DNA of 64,000 nucleotides from Verrucomicrobiota bacterium (lineage in GTDB: Bacteria; Verrucomicrobiota; Verrucomicrobiia; Opitutales; Intestinicryptomonadaceae): assembly GCA_023450935.1 (NCBI GenBank), contig JAEXGH010000005.1:89410-153409 (forward strand), in the 5' to 3' direction. The number at the start of each line of letters is the position of its first letter. Position 1 is the first letter of the stretch. This document shows, piece after piece, positions 27,528-36,004 of the stretch. A model generated the notes under the pieces. That model searched no databases, was not told the DNA's origin, and worked only from the letters and a program-made list of their open reading frames with translations. Position numbers and translations under genes: made by a program.

Positions 27528-28826
27528 CTAATATTTGAATATACGAAGAACAAAAGGATTGTCATATATTAGCTTCGATGATTCAAGCGCAATGCACGCG
27601 CGGCGAATAGCCGCCTCGTTCGTGGAGTGCGTTGTAAGAAGAAGCCACGCGCGCCCTTCGGTGTCGTGCTTTTTCTGCTGTAAAAGCTCTATGGAAATGC
27701 CCTCCGCAGCGAGAATGGAGGCAACCGACGCCAATACGCCCGCCTCGTCGCGAACCTGCATGCGCAAGTAAAATTCGCCGACGATTTCCTCGGGAGTGGC
27801 GAAGTGAATGTTCGCCGAAGCGGGAACAATCAGGTGCGATGCCGACGCGCTCGCCAATGATTTCAGAGCGTCGGCAATGTCGGCAATCACGGCACTTGCA
27901 GTGGCGTCCTGCCCCGCTCCGCGCCCGATGTGGACGGTGCGCCCCACAACGTCGCCGCTGAGGGAAACGGCATTGTAGACCTCATTGACGTTTGCGACAA
28001 CGTCGGCGAGGGGCAACAAAGCCGGATAGACGGAAACCGAGAGGGCGTCGCCGCGTTTGCGCGCCGCGCCGATGAGCTTTATGCGGAAATTGTTTTCGCG
28101 CGCCCAGTGCATGTCCTCAAGGCGGATTCCGCGGATTCCCGAAACAAGCATGTCCTTTTCGGGATTCGCCCAAACGCCGTGCGCCAAATACGCCAAAATG
28201 GAGATTTTGTGCGCGGCGTCCCAGCCGTCGAGGTCGAGCGATTCATCCGCCTCCACGTAGCCGAGCTTGCGGGCGTCGGCAACGATTGATTCATACGGGG
28301 CGTTTTCGCGTTCCATACGCGTGAGAATGTAGTTGCACGTGCCGTTCAAAATGCCGTATATGAGCGAAAATCCGTTCGCCACAAGCCCCTCGCGCAGAAC
28401 CTTGATTACGGGGATTCCCCCCGCAACGCTGGCTTCAAAGAAATACTTGCCGCCGTATTTTTGCGCTGTCTCGAAAATCTCCGCGCCGTGCTTGCAGATT
28501 ACCGCCTTGTTTGCGCTGACGACAACCTTGCCGCGCCTGAGGGCTTCGAGAGTCAGAGCCAGAGCCCTGTCGGTGCCGCCCATAAGCTCGCAAACGATGT
28601 CGATGGAGTCGTCGCGGACAACGTCGAGCGGATCTTCGGTCATCTGTTCGCGGGAAATGTCGATATCGCGCTTTTTGTTGACGTCGCGCACGCTCGCCTT
28701 CACGAGTTCGTAGCGCGCGCCCAAACGCGCCTGAGTGCGTTCGCGGTCTGTTTGCAGGTGCTTCCATACGCCCTGCCCGACCGTTCCCATTCCGATAAAC
28801 CCGATTCTGTAAATTTTTTCCGACAT
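27528..28826 (-). CDS. hom: Homoserine dehydrogenase
   Basis: The enzyme reduces aspartate semialdehyde to homoserine for threonine and methionine synthesis. The NAD(P) site is IGFIGMGTVGQGVW; the catalytic region has SANKAVICKHG, ASVAGGIPVI and LNGTCNYILTRM; and a C-terminal ACT domain (about 355-430, YLRMQVRDEAGVLASVA) is likely to sense threonine. The ATG at 28826 gives 432 residues. An open frame extends back into plsY but with untypical residues. It is the last gene of serA-plsY-hom, 1 base after plsY. Confidence 0.95.
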   Translation of the reverse strand: MSEKIYRIGFIGMGTVGQGVWKHLQTDRERTQARLGARYELVKASVRDVNKKRDIDISREQMTEDPLDVVRDDSIDIVCELMGGTDRALALTLEALRRGKVVVSANKAVICKHGAEIFETAQKYGGKYFFEASVAGGIPVIKVLREGLVANGFSLIYGILNGTCNYILTRMERENAPYESIVADARKLGYVEADESLDLDGWDAAHKISILAYLAHGVWANPEKDMLVSGIRGIRLEDMHWARENNFRIKLIGAARKRGDALSVSVYPALLPLADVVANVNEVYNAVSLSGDVVGRTVHIGRGAGQDATASAVIADIADALKSLASASASHLIVPASANIHFATPEEIVGEFYLRMQVRDEAGVLASVASILAAEGISIELLQQKKHDTEGRAWLLLTTHSTNEAAIRRACIALESSKLIYDNPFVLRIFKY

Positions 28827-28827
28827 A

Positions 28828-29433
28828 CTAAAACCTGTTCTCCGTCCCGCGCAACAGGCGCGAAATGTTGCTTCTGTGGCGGTAGACAATCACCGCCGCA
28901 ATGGCGGCGGCAATGTAGAGCTGCGCCCCCACTCCGAAATAGAAATACGACGAAATAGGCAGCGATACCGCCATTGCAATCGACGCCAGCGACACATACC
29001 TGCTTGCGTAGAAAACCGCCACCCAAAGCGCGAGCCCCACGAGAATGGGCACAATCATCACGAACAACAACCCGCCTATTGTAACCGCCACGCCTTTTCC
29101 GCCCCTGAACTTGATAAATACCGAAAAGCTGTGCCCGACGATAGCCGCAACAAGCCCGACGTAAACCAAATGTTCGGGAGATTCAAAACCGACGCCCAAA
29201 TACTTCGCCCAAAAGGGGAACGAGGCGGCGGCAAATCCCTTAGCCGCGTCGAGCAGGAAACACAGGTTGCCCGCGAATTTTCCGCAAACGCGCTTGACAT
29301 TCGTAGCCCCCGGGTTTCCGCTGCCCGCCTTGAAAATGTCCACCCCCCTGCTTCGGGCGATAATTACGGCGAACGGGATAGCCCCGAAGAGGTATCCCGC
29401 CAATGCCGTTATAACGTAGCCGAGCAGATTCAT
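28828..29433 (-). CDS. plsY: Acyl-phosphate:glycerol-3-phosphate acyltransferase
   Basis: PlsY makes lysophosphatidic acid from acyl-phosphate and glycerol-3-phosphate in the inner membrane. The 201-residue protein has five to six hydrophobic helices and the three signature loops: SGNPGATNVKRV, GHSFSVFIKFRGGKGVA and YRHRSNISRLL. It lies between serA and hom with single-base gaps on both sides. Co-transcription of a membrane lipid gene with two amino-acid dehydrogenases is unexpected but clear from the spacing. Confidence 0.95.
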   Translation of the reverse strand: MNLLGYVITALAGYLFGAIPFAVIIARSRGVDIFKAGSGNPGATNVKRVCGKFAGNLCFLLDAAKGFAAASFPFWAKYLGVGFESPEHLVYVGLVAAIVGHSFSVFIKFRGGKGVAVTIGGLLFVMIVPILVGLALWVAVFYASRYVSLASIAMAVSLPISSYFYFGVGAQLYIAAAIAAVIVYRHRSNISRLLRGTENRF

Positions 29434-29434
29434 A

Positions 29435-31021
29435 CTACGACAAATCCACCACTTTCACCGCGTCGATTTTCGCCAAACCGCCAAGTTCCTTGACGACTTC
29501 GGGCATGGGAACGGCGTCAAGCTCGTAAATGCTCAGCGCGTTGCCGCCGTCCATTCTGGCGAGGCTCATATTCGCGATATTGCAGCCGTGCTTGCCCAAA
29601 GCCGTTCCGATAATGCCGACCATTCCGGGAGTGTCGTTGTTCTTGAGCATCAACGCGCACTTGCCCGCAAGGTTCGCCGAAACCTTATACGCGCCGATTT
29701 GCACGAGCATCGGCTTTGCTACCTTGCCCATGACAGTTCCCGCGACGTTCTGAATGGCGCCGTTTTCGAATTCGACGTCTATTTCCACCAATTCCGAATA
29801 GTCGGCCTCGGCGGTTGTATTGACGCTCACAACTTCAATGCCCAAGTGCTTCATTTTTGCGGGCGAATTGAGGTCGTTGGCGTTTTCGGTAATCTTGGAA
29901 AGATAGCCCTTCTGGACTGCGATTGTAAGGAGCTTGTTGTCGATGTTTCCGAGCTTGCCGAAGTATTTCACGACAATCTTCTTCACCCTGTCCGCCGAAA
30001 TCTGCTGGGCAAACGTGCCCAGTTTTTCGCAGAGCTGGATATACGGGGAAATCTGCTTCATCGACTCCGCATCAACGCTCGGCTTGTTTACCGAATTGCG
30101 GATTGCGCCGCCTTTGAGCGCGTCGGAAATGACTTCCGCCACCTCTATGCCGCAGCTTTCCTGAGCTTCTTTTGTGGACGCGCCCAAGTGGGGAGTGAGC
30201 ACCAAGTTCGGGAAATCGCGCAGGGGGCTGTCTTTGGCGAGGGGTTCGGATTCGTAAACGTCCAAGCCCGCCGCGGCTACTTTGCCGCTTTTGAGGGCTT
30301 CAACCAAAGCCGTTTCCTTGATGATTCCGCCGCGGGCGCAGTTGAACACGCGCACGCCCTTTTTCATTAGGTCGAAAGCCTTTTCGTCAATCATATACTT
30401 TGTGGCTTCCGTGAGGGGCATATGGACTGTGATGTAGTCGGCAGTTTTGAAAGCCTCTTCAAGCGGAACAATCTGCACGCCCAAAGTTTTGGCGCGCGCT
30501 TCCGTAAGGAACGGGTCATATGCAAGAACTTTCATGCCGAACGCCATTGCGCGTTTTGCGACTTCCGCGCCGATTCTGCCCATACCGAGCACCGCCAAAA
30601 CCTTGTTTTTAAGCTCAGTGCCCTTGAAAGATTTTCTGTCCCACTTGCCTTCGTGAATGGAGGCGTTCGCCTGAGTAATCGGGCGCGTGCCCACCATAAT
30701 GTGGGTGAACGTAAGTTCCGCAGTTGCAATGGTATTGCCCGTGGGAGTGTTCATGACAACAACGCCCTTTTCGGAAGCCGCGGGAATGTCGATATTATCG
30801 ACGCCCACGCCCGCGCGCCCCACAGCCTTCAGCTGCTTTGCACACGCGAGAACGTCGGCGGTAATTTTGGTTTCGCTTCTGACGATAACCGCGTCGGCGT
30901 CCTTGATGAGCTCTTTAACCTGCTCCGGAGTCGAGCCGTAAGCCTCGACAGTCTCAAAGCCTTCTTTTTTAAGTAATTCTACACCTTTCGGCGAGATTGG
31001 ATCTGCTACTAATACTTTCAT
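29435..31021 (-). CDS. serA: D-3-phosphoglycerate dehydrogenase, long ACT-domain form
   Basis: SerA oxidises 3-phosphoglycerate, committing carbon to serine. At 528 residues it is the long form. The catalytic and NAD domains (1-315) have VLGMGRIGAEVAKRA, NCARGGIIKE and the catalytic His in TPHLGASTKEAQ. An intervening domain (about 320-450) and a C-terminal ACT domain (454-528, CALMLKNNDTPGMVGIIG) follow, as in Mycobacterium and Bacillus, so feedback by serine is likely. A good promoter lies 50-80 bases upstream. It heads the serA-plsY-hom operon. Confidence 0.97.
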   Translation of the reverse strand: MKVLVADPISPKGVELLKKEGFETVEAYGSTPEQVKELIKDADAVIVRSETKITADVLACAKQLKAVGRAGVGVDNIDIPAASEKGVVVMNTPTGNTIATAELTFTHIMVGTRPITQANASIHEGKWDRKSFKGTELKNKVLAVLGMGRIGAEVAKRAMAFGMKVLAYDPFLTEARAKTLGVQIVPLEEAFKTADYITVHMPLTEATKYMIDEKAFDLMKKGVRVFNCARGGIIKETALVEALKSGKVAAAGLDVYESEPLAKDSPLRDFPNLVLTPHLGASTKEAQESCGIEVAEVISDALKGGAIRNSVNKPSVDAESMKQISPYIQLCEKLGTFAQQISADRVKKIVVKYFGKLGNIDNKLLTIAVQKGYLSKITENANDLNSPAKMKHLGIEVVSVNTTAEADYSELVEIDVEFENGAIQNVAGTVMGKVAKPMLVQIGAYKVSANLAGKCALMLKNNDTPGMVGIIGTALGKHGCNIANMSLARMDGGNALSIYELDAVPMPEVVKELGGLAKIDAVKVVDLS

Positions 31022-31071
31022 ATTTCAACTAAAATCGTGGGACTATTTTCCAACCCGATTTTAAGCCTCCG

Positions 31072-31099
31072 ATCCTACCCCGCCCTCCGCACCTGTCAA
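31072..31099 (-). promoter_or_regulatory. Sigma70-type promoter of the serA operon
   Basis: On the minus strand a perfect TTGACA (31099-31094) and TAGGAT (31077-31072) are 16 bases apart. Transcription would start near 31065, leaving a leader of about 45 bases before the serA ATG at 31021. Confidence 0.6.
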
Positions 31100-31184
31100 G
31101 TTTTTTATATGCGCACAGTCGGCGGTTTTTGCCCGTCGGGCATCGACGGCAATAGGCAAAAGCAGATACGCAGTTGGGCCGGGG

Positions 31185-32411
31185 TTAAAAGCCGAATAGG
31201 TGCCCGATAACGTTCAGGAACGAATCGCTCGAGACCATTTTCTGCCCGAAAGTCTTTTCAGCCGCGCCGTTTTTTATCAACACAACCCCGTCTCCCGAAA
31301 CGGAAATGTCGAACAACTCGGAGTTTTGCAACATAAAATTATAACATATATCGGTTCTGATTGCTTTGGTATCTACCGACAAATCGGCAAAGATGATGTT
31401 GTTTTTTTCGCCGATTCGGTAATTTTCATTGTTCGTTTTATCAATTATGCCGCCGTTTGCCGAAAGGAGGAGAGTTCCGCTTCCGGAAACGTAATAATAG
31501 CGCAAACGCCCCAAAAAAATCGCCTTTTTCAAGCACCATTTTGCCCTCACATTGAGCGTAGGGGAAATGCCGACTATCGACTTGGGGGCGACCAAAGCCC
31601 CGCCGCAATTGTCCAATTTAAGCTCGGTAAAATACTCATACGGCGTCGAAGGCTGTATGTCGAGAAAAACGGTATCGTCCGACTTGTTTTCGTATTTGTC
31701 CATTTCCGTCAAACCCGAAAAAAAGCTCACTATCGGATTTCTTAAATTAAAGAGAACGGACTTGCTTTTTCTTAATTTTGAATTTTCCAAATACCCGTGA
31801 ACCCTGTCGCTCTTTACAACTATTGATTCGCCCTTCAACAGGGGAACAGATATGGTTTTTTGGGCATTTTTTACAATATTTATGCGATTCGGAGTTTTTC
31901 TTTCCGAAACCTGAAACACATTGTCCCCACTTTTAGACAAATACGGAGCACAAATAAATATAAAAAACTTCAACACCGATGGGAAAACGACTATGACAAA
32001 TACTATTGTAAGAGAATTCAACACGCAAATCGGATTAACAAACATACTGATATAAGTTTCCGCATAACCCTTGGGAGACAACATTTTTGTTTTGTCTTCA
32101 AGCGTTGTCTCCAGTTTTTTGATTTTCCCCTCTTGTTTTTTGACCGTTTTAAAGGCATTCTTTATTTCATCAATACTATATCCTAAAATTTTTTTGCACC
32201 CTGAATCTATCATATTGTAATAAAATGGTTTTTCTTCTTCCACTATATTTTTTTCTTCTGCCGTTTGTTCGTCGGATGGGGGGCAATCTGTAGTTGTTAA
32301 TTCAGTGTTTGTATTTCTTAATTCTGCATTTATGGAACATACAGTTTCATATGCACACAAAAGAACATGCGTAATTATAAAAAACATCAAAAACGTTTTA
32401 ATTTTCTTCAT
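31185..32411 (-). CDS. Membrane protein with AIM24-like C-terminal domain, AT-richer than its surroundings
   Basis: A 408-residue protein with a signal-like N-terminal helix (4-20), a coiled-coil segment (about 80-112), a hydrophobic helix (132-158) and a beta-rich C-terminal half. Residues 262-345 read GGALVAPKSIVGIS, LGRLRYYYVSGSGTLLLSAN and GEKNNIIFADLS. That is the pattern of AIM24/TIGR00266 proteins (glycine turns and a GTLLL strand), so an AIM24-like fold is suggested at modest confidence. Base composition is clearly more A/T-rich than adjacent genes, which fits recent transfer. A strong AGGAG site and a large leader hairpin (32424-32480) precede the ATG. Confidence 0.75.
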   Translation of the reverse strand: MKKIKTFLMFFIITHVLLCAYETVCSINAELRNTNTELTTTDCPPSDEQTAEEKNIVEEEKPFYYNMIDSGCKKILGYSIDEIKNAFKTVKKQEGKIKKLETTLEDKTKMLSPKGYAETYISMFVNPICVLNSLTIVFVIVVFPSVLKFFIFICAPYLSKSGDNVFQVSERKTPNRINIVKNAQKTISVPLLKGESIVVKSDRVHGYLENSKLRKSKSVLFNLRNPIVSFFSGLTEMDKYENKSDDTVFLDIQPSTPYEYFTELKLDNCGGALVAPKSIVGISPTLNVRAKWCLKKAIFLGRLRYYYVSGSGTLLLSANGGIIDKTNNENYRIGEKNNIIFADLSVDTKAIRTDICYNFMLQNSELFDISVSGDGVVLIKNGAAEKTFGQKMVSSDSFLNVIGHLFGF

Positions 32412-32423
32412 CTTTCTCCTATC

Positions 32424-32480
32424 TTTGCAAAATAATTTTAATTCGGGAAACTAACTCGTTCCCCGAAAGATTTTCGCAAA
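32424..32480 (-). promoter_or_regulatory. Leader hairpin before the AIM24-like gene
   Basis: In the minus-strand leader TTTGC(G)AAAAT pairs with ATTTTGCAAA, and inside it TTTCGGG(G)AAC pairs with GTTTCCCGAA. The hairpin ends about 5 bases before the AGGAG ribosome site, so it could affect ribosome access or message stability. The rest of the gene-free stretch up to 32716 holds nothing else I can support. Confidence 0.5.
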
Positions 32481-32716
32481 GTAGGAAAATTATCTTCCGC
32501 GAATATTGTAAAATTTGCGCACGCGGCGATTTTTATCTGTTTTATTTTTAGGGGGGATTGGATTCGTCGCGCACAATCAGAAAAAACGGCAAGGAGCGGA
32601 CAATTAAGCTACCGACAGGTCTCCTTCGGGAGTAGGCGAAGGAAGAATTTGCAAAAAAATCCGCAGTGCAAAAGGCAAAGCGGAGGCAAAAACAAAGGCG
32701 CATTGTCAGCCCAAAA

Positions 32717-33877
32717 TTATTTCTTTTTAGAGTTTGGGGAGGAGGGTTTAAACGAAAGGGCTTTGAAGTCTTTAAAAATATGCGGGACTTTTTTGGGGAG
32801 TTCGGGCTGTTTTTGGGTCGGCTTTTGCGGCTTGATTTTTTTTGCCTCCCAAGAGTAGTCGCGCCGCGCCGATTTCTCCGTTTTGGCGGTTTTTGCCGCG
32901 TTTTGTGCGGAATTCTTCCGCACCGAATTTGCCGAATCGCCCTGTTCCGAGATTTTGGGCGGTTTATCCATTTTCGTCCAGCGTCCTCCCGCCTCGTAGG
33001 GCGCGGGCTCGCGGGAGGAGGAAGCGGACAACCCGCCGCCAAACACACGGAAGTTCAAATTTTTGTCGGCAGGGCGCAAGCGCGCGGAATCGGAAGATTC
33101 TTCGGCGGTTGCGGACTTTATCTCCGAATTTTCCGCCGACCGTTTACCGCGTTTCTCGGCGGAATTTTCGGAAGAATCGGAAGGCGTTTCCGAAGCGGGC
33201 GAAGAACGTCGGGCTGCGCGGCTAGAGGGCGCGGGTGATTGCGATTCCAATTCGCCTGCGTGCGCTGCTGCGTCATCATCGTGTTCGCCCGCGTGCGCCC
33301 TTGTTTTCGCCATTTTCGACATACGTTTTTTCATTCGTTTGGAGTCGAACAACGTCGAATTTGTCGCGGCAATTTCCAAGCCCGACAAGTCCATATTCGC
33401 CAGCGCACCGAAGTTTTTCCACTGAATGTCGGTCTTCAAATTTATGCGCGAGGCGACCGTCCGAATGTGTCCCGCCGCCGACCGCGCCGAGGATACAATT
33501 TCGCCTATGCGCATGCAGACCGCCCCCAGAACGGAAACGGTCTCCCAAATCATATTGTCGTTTGAAATCACTATTATGCGGGCGCGATTTTTGGCGAGCG
33601 CACAATAGCGTTCAATGAACTCGTCGGCGGTCATGTTCGAGGGCGTGTAGACCTCGGAAAACGTAATTACGGCGTCGTTTGGGCGTTCAATGGAAACGTC
33701 TTCGCCCCTGCCGTCGTAGACTATAGTAATGCGCGTTGCGTAGACATCGTGGATTGGCTCGAGCATTTCGGCAAGTTTTCGCTGGGCGGCGCGCGCGTCG
33801 GCAAGCAGAAGCTTTTTAAGCGTCGGCTCGGCGTGGATTACGTTCCAGCCGTCAACTAAGATGTGGTCGCAACGCAT
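32717..33877 (-). CDS. NYN-domain (YacP-like) putative RNA endonuclease with disordered tail
   Basis: Residues 1-165 form a PIN-like NYN domain of the YacP/Rae1 type: HILVDGWNVIH at the start, ITIVYDGRGED, and VISNDNMIWE near the acidic site. Such domains cut RNA, and Bacillus Rae1 acts on ribosome-bound mRNA. The second half (about 190-386) is Ser/Ala/Glu/Lys-rich low-complexity sequence ending in a basic segment (KPSSPNSKKK), probably unstructured and possibly nucleic-acid binding. The tail is much longer than in the usual ~170-residue family members. The gene is 9 bases beyond the GH97 stop. Confidence 0.85.
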   Translation of the reverse strand: MRCDHILVDGWNVIHAEPTLKKLLLADARAAQRKLAEMLEPIHDVYATRITIVYDGRGEDVSIERPNDAVITFSEVYTPSNMTADEFIERYCALAKNRARIIVISNDNMIWETVSVLGAVCMRIGEIVSSARSAAGHIRTVASRINLKTDIQWKNFGALANMDLSGLEIAATNSTLFDSKRMKKRMSKMAKTRAHAGEHDDDAAAHAGELESQSPAPSSRAARRSSPASETPSDSSENSAEKRGKRSAENSEIKSATAEESSDSARLRPADKNLNFRVFGGGLSASSSREPAPYEAGGRWTKMDKPPKISEQGDSANSVRKNSAQNAAKTAKTEKSARRDYSWEAKKIKPQKPTQKQPELPKKVPHIFKDFKALSFKPSSPNSKKK

Positions 33878-33886
33878 AAGACGGCG

Positions 33887-35905
33887 TTAATCGTCGAAAA
33901 TGCTTCTGATAAATTTCGAGAAAAAGGGGAAGACCGAAGGCGAAACTTTCAGCACAAAACCGCCGTCGGCAGCCATTTTGACTTTGATTTTCCGCGCGGA
34001 TTCTTCGTCGGAAATTTTTATGGAAGCATCGGTCGGCGTGCGCTCGGAATTTACGGTGTCGGTGAGCATTTCCAGAACGTAGGACTGGTCGGAAATGAAT
34101 TTCGAAAGGTCTATTTCCACTTCCCTGCCCTCGCCCGCGCAAATGCCCGCGATATACCAAACCTCGCCCTTGCGGCGCGCAACTACTACGTATTTGCCGA
34201 GTTCGCCAGCAACAGGCACGGACTCGTCCCAAGAAGTGGGGATAGTAGAGATAAACGACGTAAACTTCGGATACTTTGCGTATTCGGTGGGGCTGTCGCA
34301 CATCATCTGAAGCGGCGCGTAGAACAACACGAACAACGCCCCCTGATGCGCGCGCGTGGTTGTTGATTCAGGCAGCGTAAAACGCTTGTAATAGTATTGT
34401 TGCTGAATGTTGCGAACCGCTCCGGGAGTATAGTCCATCGGGCCCTGCAACATTCTTGTCATAACCAAATCTACATTGTGCGAGGCCGTAATCGGCACTA
34501 TTTTTTTGAACTTGACCATTTCCAAGCCTTTTACCGCCTCGAAATTTATCACGTTCGGATACGTTCTGTTAAGCCCCGCGGGCTTGGCGCACCCGTGGAA
34601 ATCAACAATCATTTTGTTTTCCGCGGCAAGGCGGGCGATTTTGTAGTAAAGCTCCATCGCGGTTTGGTCGTCGCGGTTGAAGAAATCGACTTTAAGCCCG
34701 TCCGCCCCGAAGCTTTTCATGAGCGGAATGGCCTTTTCGCCGTAGAGGTTGAGCGACTGCCCCAAGCACCACAGCACAACTTTCACGTTGCGCTCGTGCG
34801 CGTATTCAATGAGCGACTTCACGTCCAAAAACGGCTTCTGCGAAAGGATTTTCTCGTGCACGCCGTCTTTCATTTGCGCCACGTCCCTGCCCACGAGCCA
34901 GCCTGCATCGAACATAATGTAGGGAATGGAATTTTCGGCGGCGAAGTCGATATAGTATTTGTAGGTTTTTTCATTGACGCCCGTTTCGAAATCCACGCCC
35001 TCCAAGCTCCAGTTATTCCACCACTCCCAAACGCACAGCCCGCCCGAAATCCACGAAGTATCCGCTATGCGCGAAGGTTCGGCGAGCTTGAAAACCGTGT
35101 TGTTCACCGCCAGCTGCGCGTCCGTTTCAGCGACAATGAACGCGCGCCACGGGAAGCTGCGCGTAGCTTTCGTCTTTGCGATAAAGTCTTCGAATTCGTC
35201 GAACTGAACCATAAAATTGTTGAGTTTTTTCATGGACTTCGGGTATTTCACGAAGGCCGATTTCAGCCCGCCGCCCGACTTAAAGCGCAGCATCGGATAC
35301 GCCTGCACATCGCTTTCGACAACCGCAACCGTGGCGTTTTTGGCGCGGACTAAAAGCGGCAAAAGCGCGTATTTGTCGGCGGGAATGTCGGCGGCCGTAA
35401 TGCGGTCGAACGACTTCTCGTATGCCGACATTGTTTTTGCAACCTGAGCCACTATTTTCGCGTCGGCGGGCAGGTTCAGATCGAGTGTTTCGGAGAAAAC
35501 GCGCATTTCGCCCGAGCCGCACTTTGCCACGAAGCGGTATGCGACAGCCTCGTTGTAGGCGCGGAAAATTATTTTATACGAACCGAAATCTATATCCATC
35601 TGGTTGTAGCAGTCGGGAATGCGCGACGCAATGCCGAGTTTTACCGCCAAAACCGCATCTTGCGACGAATTGTTTACCGAAGCGACTTCGGTTTTTTTCC
35701 CGAATTCTCCCCTGTCGGTTTTCATTGCAATGCGCATATTCTCCATTACGGGCTTGCCCTTGAACGACAGGGAAAGCGTAATTGATTCCCCCGCGCCGAC
35801 TTTCGCCTCGAGCGAACCGTCGGGCGACTTCACCGAATATTCCGCCGCCGAAAGCGCGACTGCCGCGCATAAGGATATTACCGTCAAAAATGCGATTTTT
35901 TTCAT
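33887..35905 (-). CDS. Glycoside hydrolase family 97, retaining (alpha-galactosidase-like) subtype
   Basis: The 672-residue exported enzyme (signal peptide 1-21) has the GH97 order: N-terminal beta-super-sandwich (about 22-265), TIM barrel (280-560) and C-terminal beta domain. The barrel has WEWWNNW, PYIMFDAGW and GLKVDFFNRDDQ. Asp407 in that last motif matches the nucleophile of retaining GH97 enzymes, which inverting SusB-type alpha-glucosidases lack. NFEAVKGLE supplies the likely acid/base (Glu457). The most likely action is alpha-galactoside hydrolysis in the periplasm. It follows a HEAT-like gene from which a terminator separates it. Confidence 0.9.
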   Translation of the reverse strand: MKKIAFLTVISLCAAVALSAAEYSVKSPDGSLEAKVGAGESITLSLSFKGKPVMENMRIAMKTDRGEFGKKTEVASVNNSSQDAVLAVKLGIASRIPDCYNQMDIDFGSYKIIFRAYNEAVAYRFVAKCGSGEMRVFSETLDLNLPADAKIVAQVAKTMSAYEKSFDRITAADIPADKYALLPLLVRAKNATVAVVESDVQAYPMLRFKSGGGLKSAFVKYPKSMKKLNNFMVQFDEFEDFIAKTKATRSFPWRAFIVAETDAQLAVNNTVFKLAEPSRIADTSWISGGLCVWEWWNNWSLEGVDFETGVNEKTYKYYIDFAAENSIPYIMFDAGWLVGRDVAQMKDGVHEKILSQKPFLDVKSLIEYAHERNVKVVLWCLGQSLNLYGEKAIPLMKSFGADGLKVDFFNRDDQTAMELYYKIARLAAENKMIVDFHGCAKPAGLNRTYPNVINFEAVKGLEMVKFKKIVPITASHNVDLVMTRMLQGPMDYTPGAVRNIQQQYYYKRFTLPESTTTRAHQGALFVLFYAPLQMMCDSPTEYAKYPKFTSFISTIPTSWDESVPVAGELGKYVVVARRKGEVWYIAGICAGEGREVEIDLSKFISDQSYVLEMLTDTVNSERTPTDASIKISDEESARKIKVKMAADGGFVLKVSPSVFPFFSKFIRSIFDD

Positions 35906-35952
35906 AGTGTATTTGATTTGCAGGTTTATTTATAAAATGGGGAAGTCGAAAT

Positions 35953-35984
35953 GAAAACAAAAGCCCTGACGAATGTCAAGGCTT
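35953..35984 (-). terminator. Rho-independent terminator after the HEAT-like gene
   Basis: AAGCCTTGAC pairs with GTCAGGGCTT (one G:T) across ATTC and is followed by TTGTTTT on the minus strand. It begins 20 bases past the HEAT-like gene stop, so the GH97 gene downstream probably has its own promoter in the 50-base A/T-rich leader. Confidence 0.75.
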
Positions 35985-36004
35985 CGTTATGCGCGCAGAG
36001 GCTG

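Noticed and set aside
32548..33048. Minus-strand frame of 166 codons overlapping the NYN gene
   Set aside because: Its first two thirds are an out-of-frame reading of the NYN protein tail (Pro/Arg-rich), so only the last 30 codons are independent; no start or family support.
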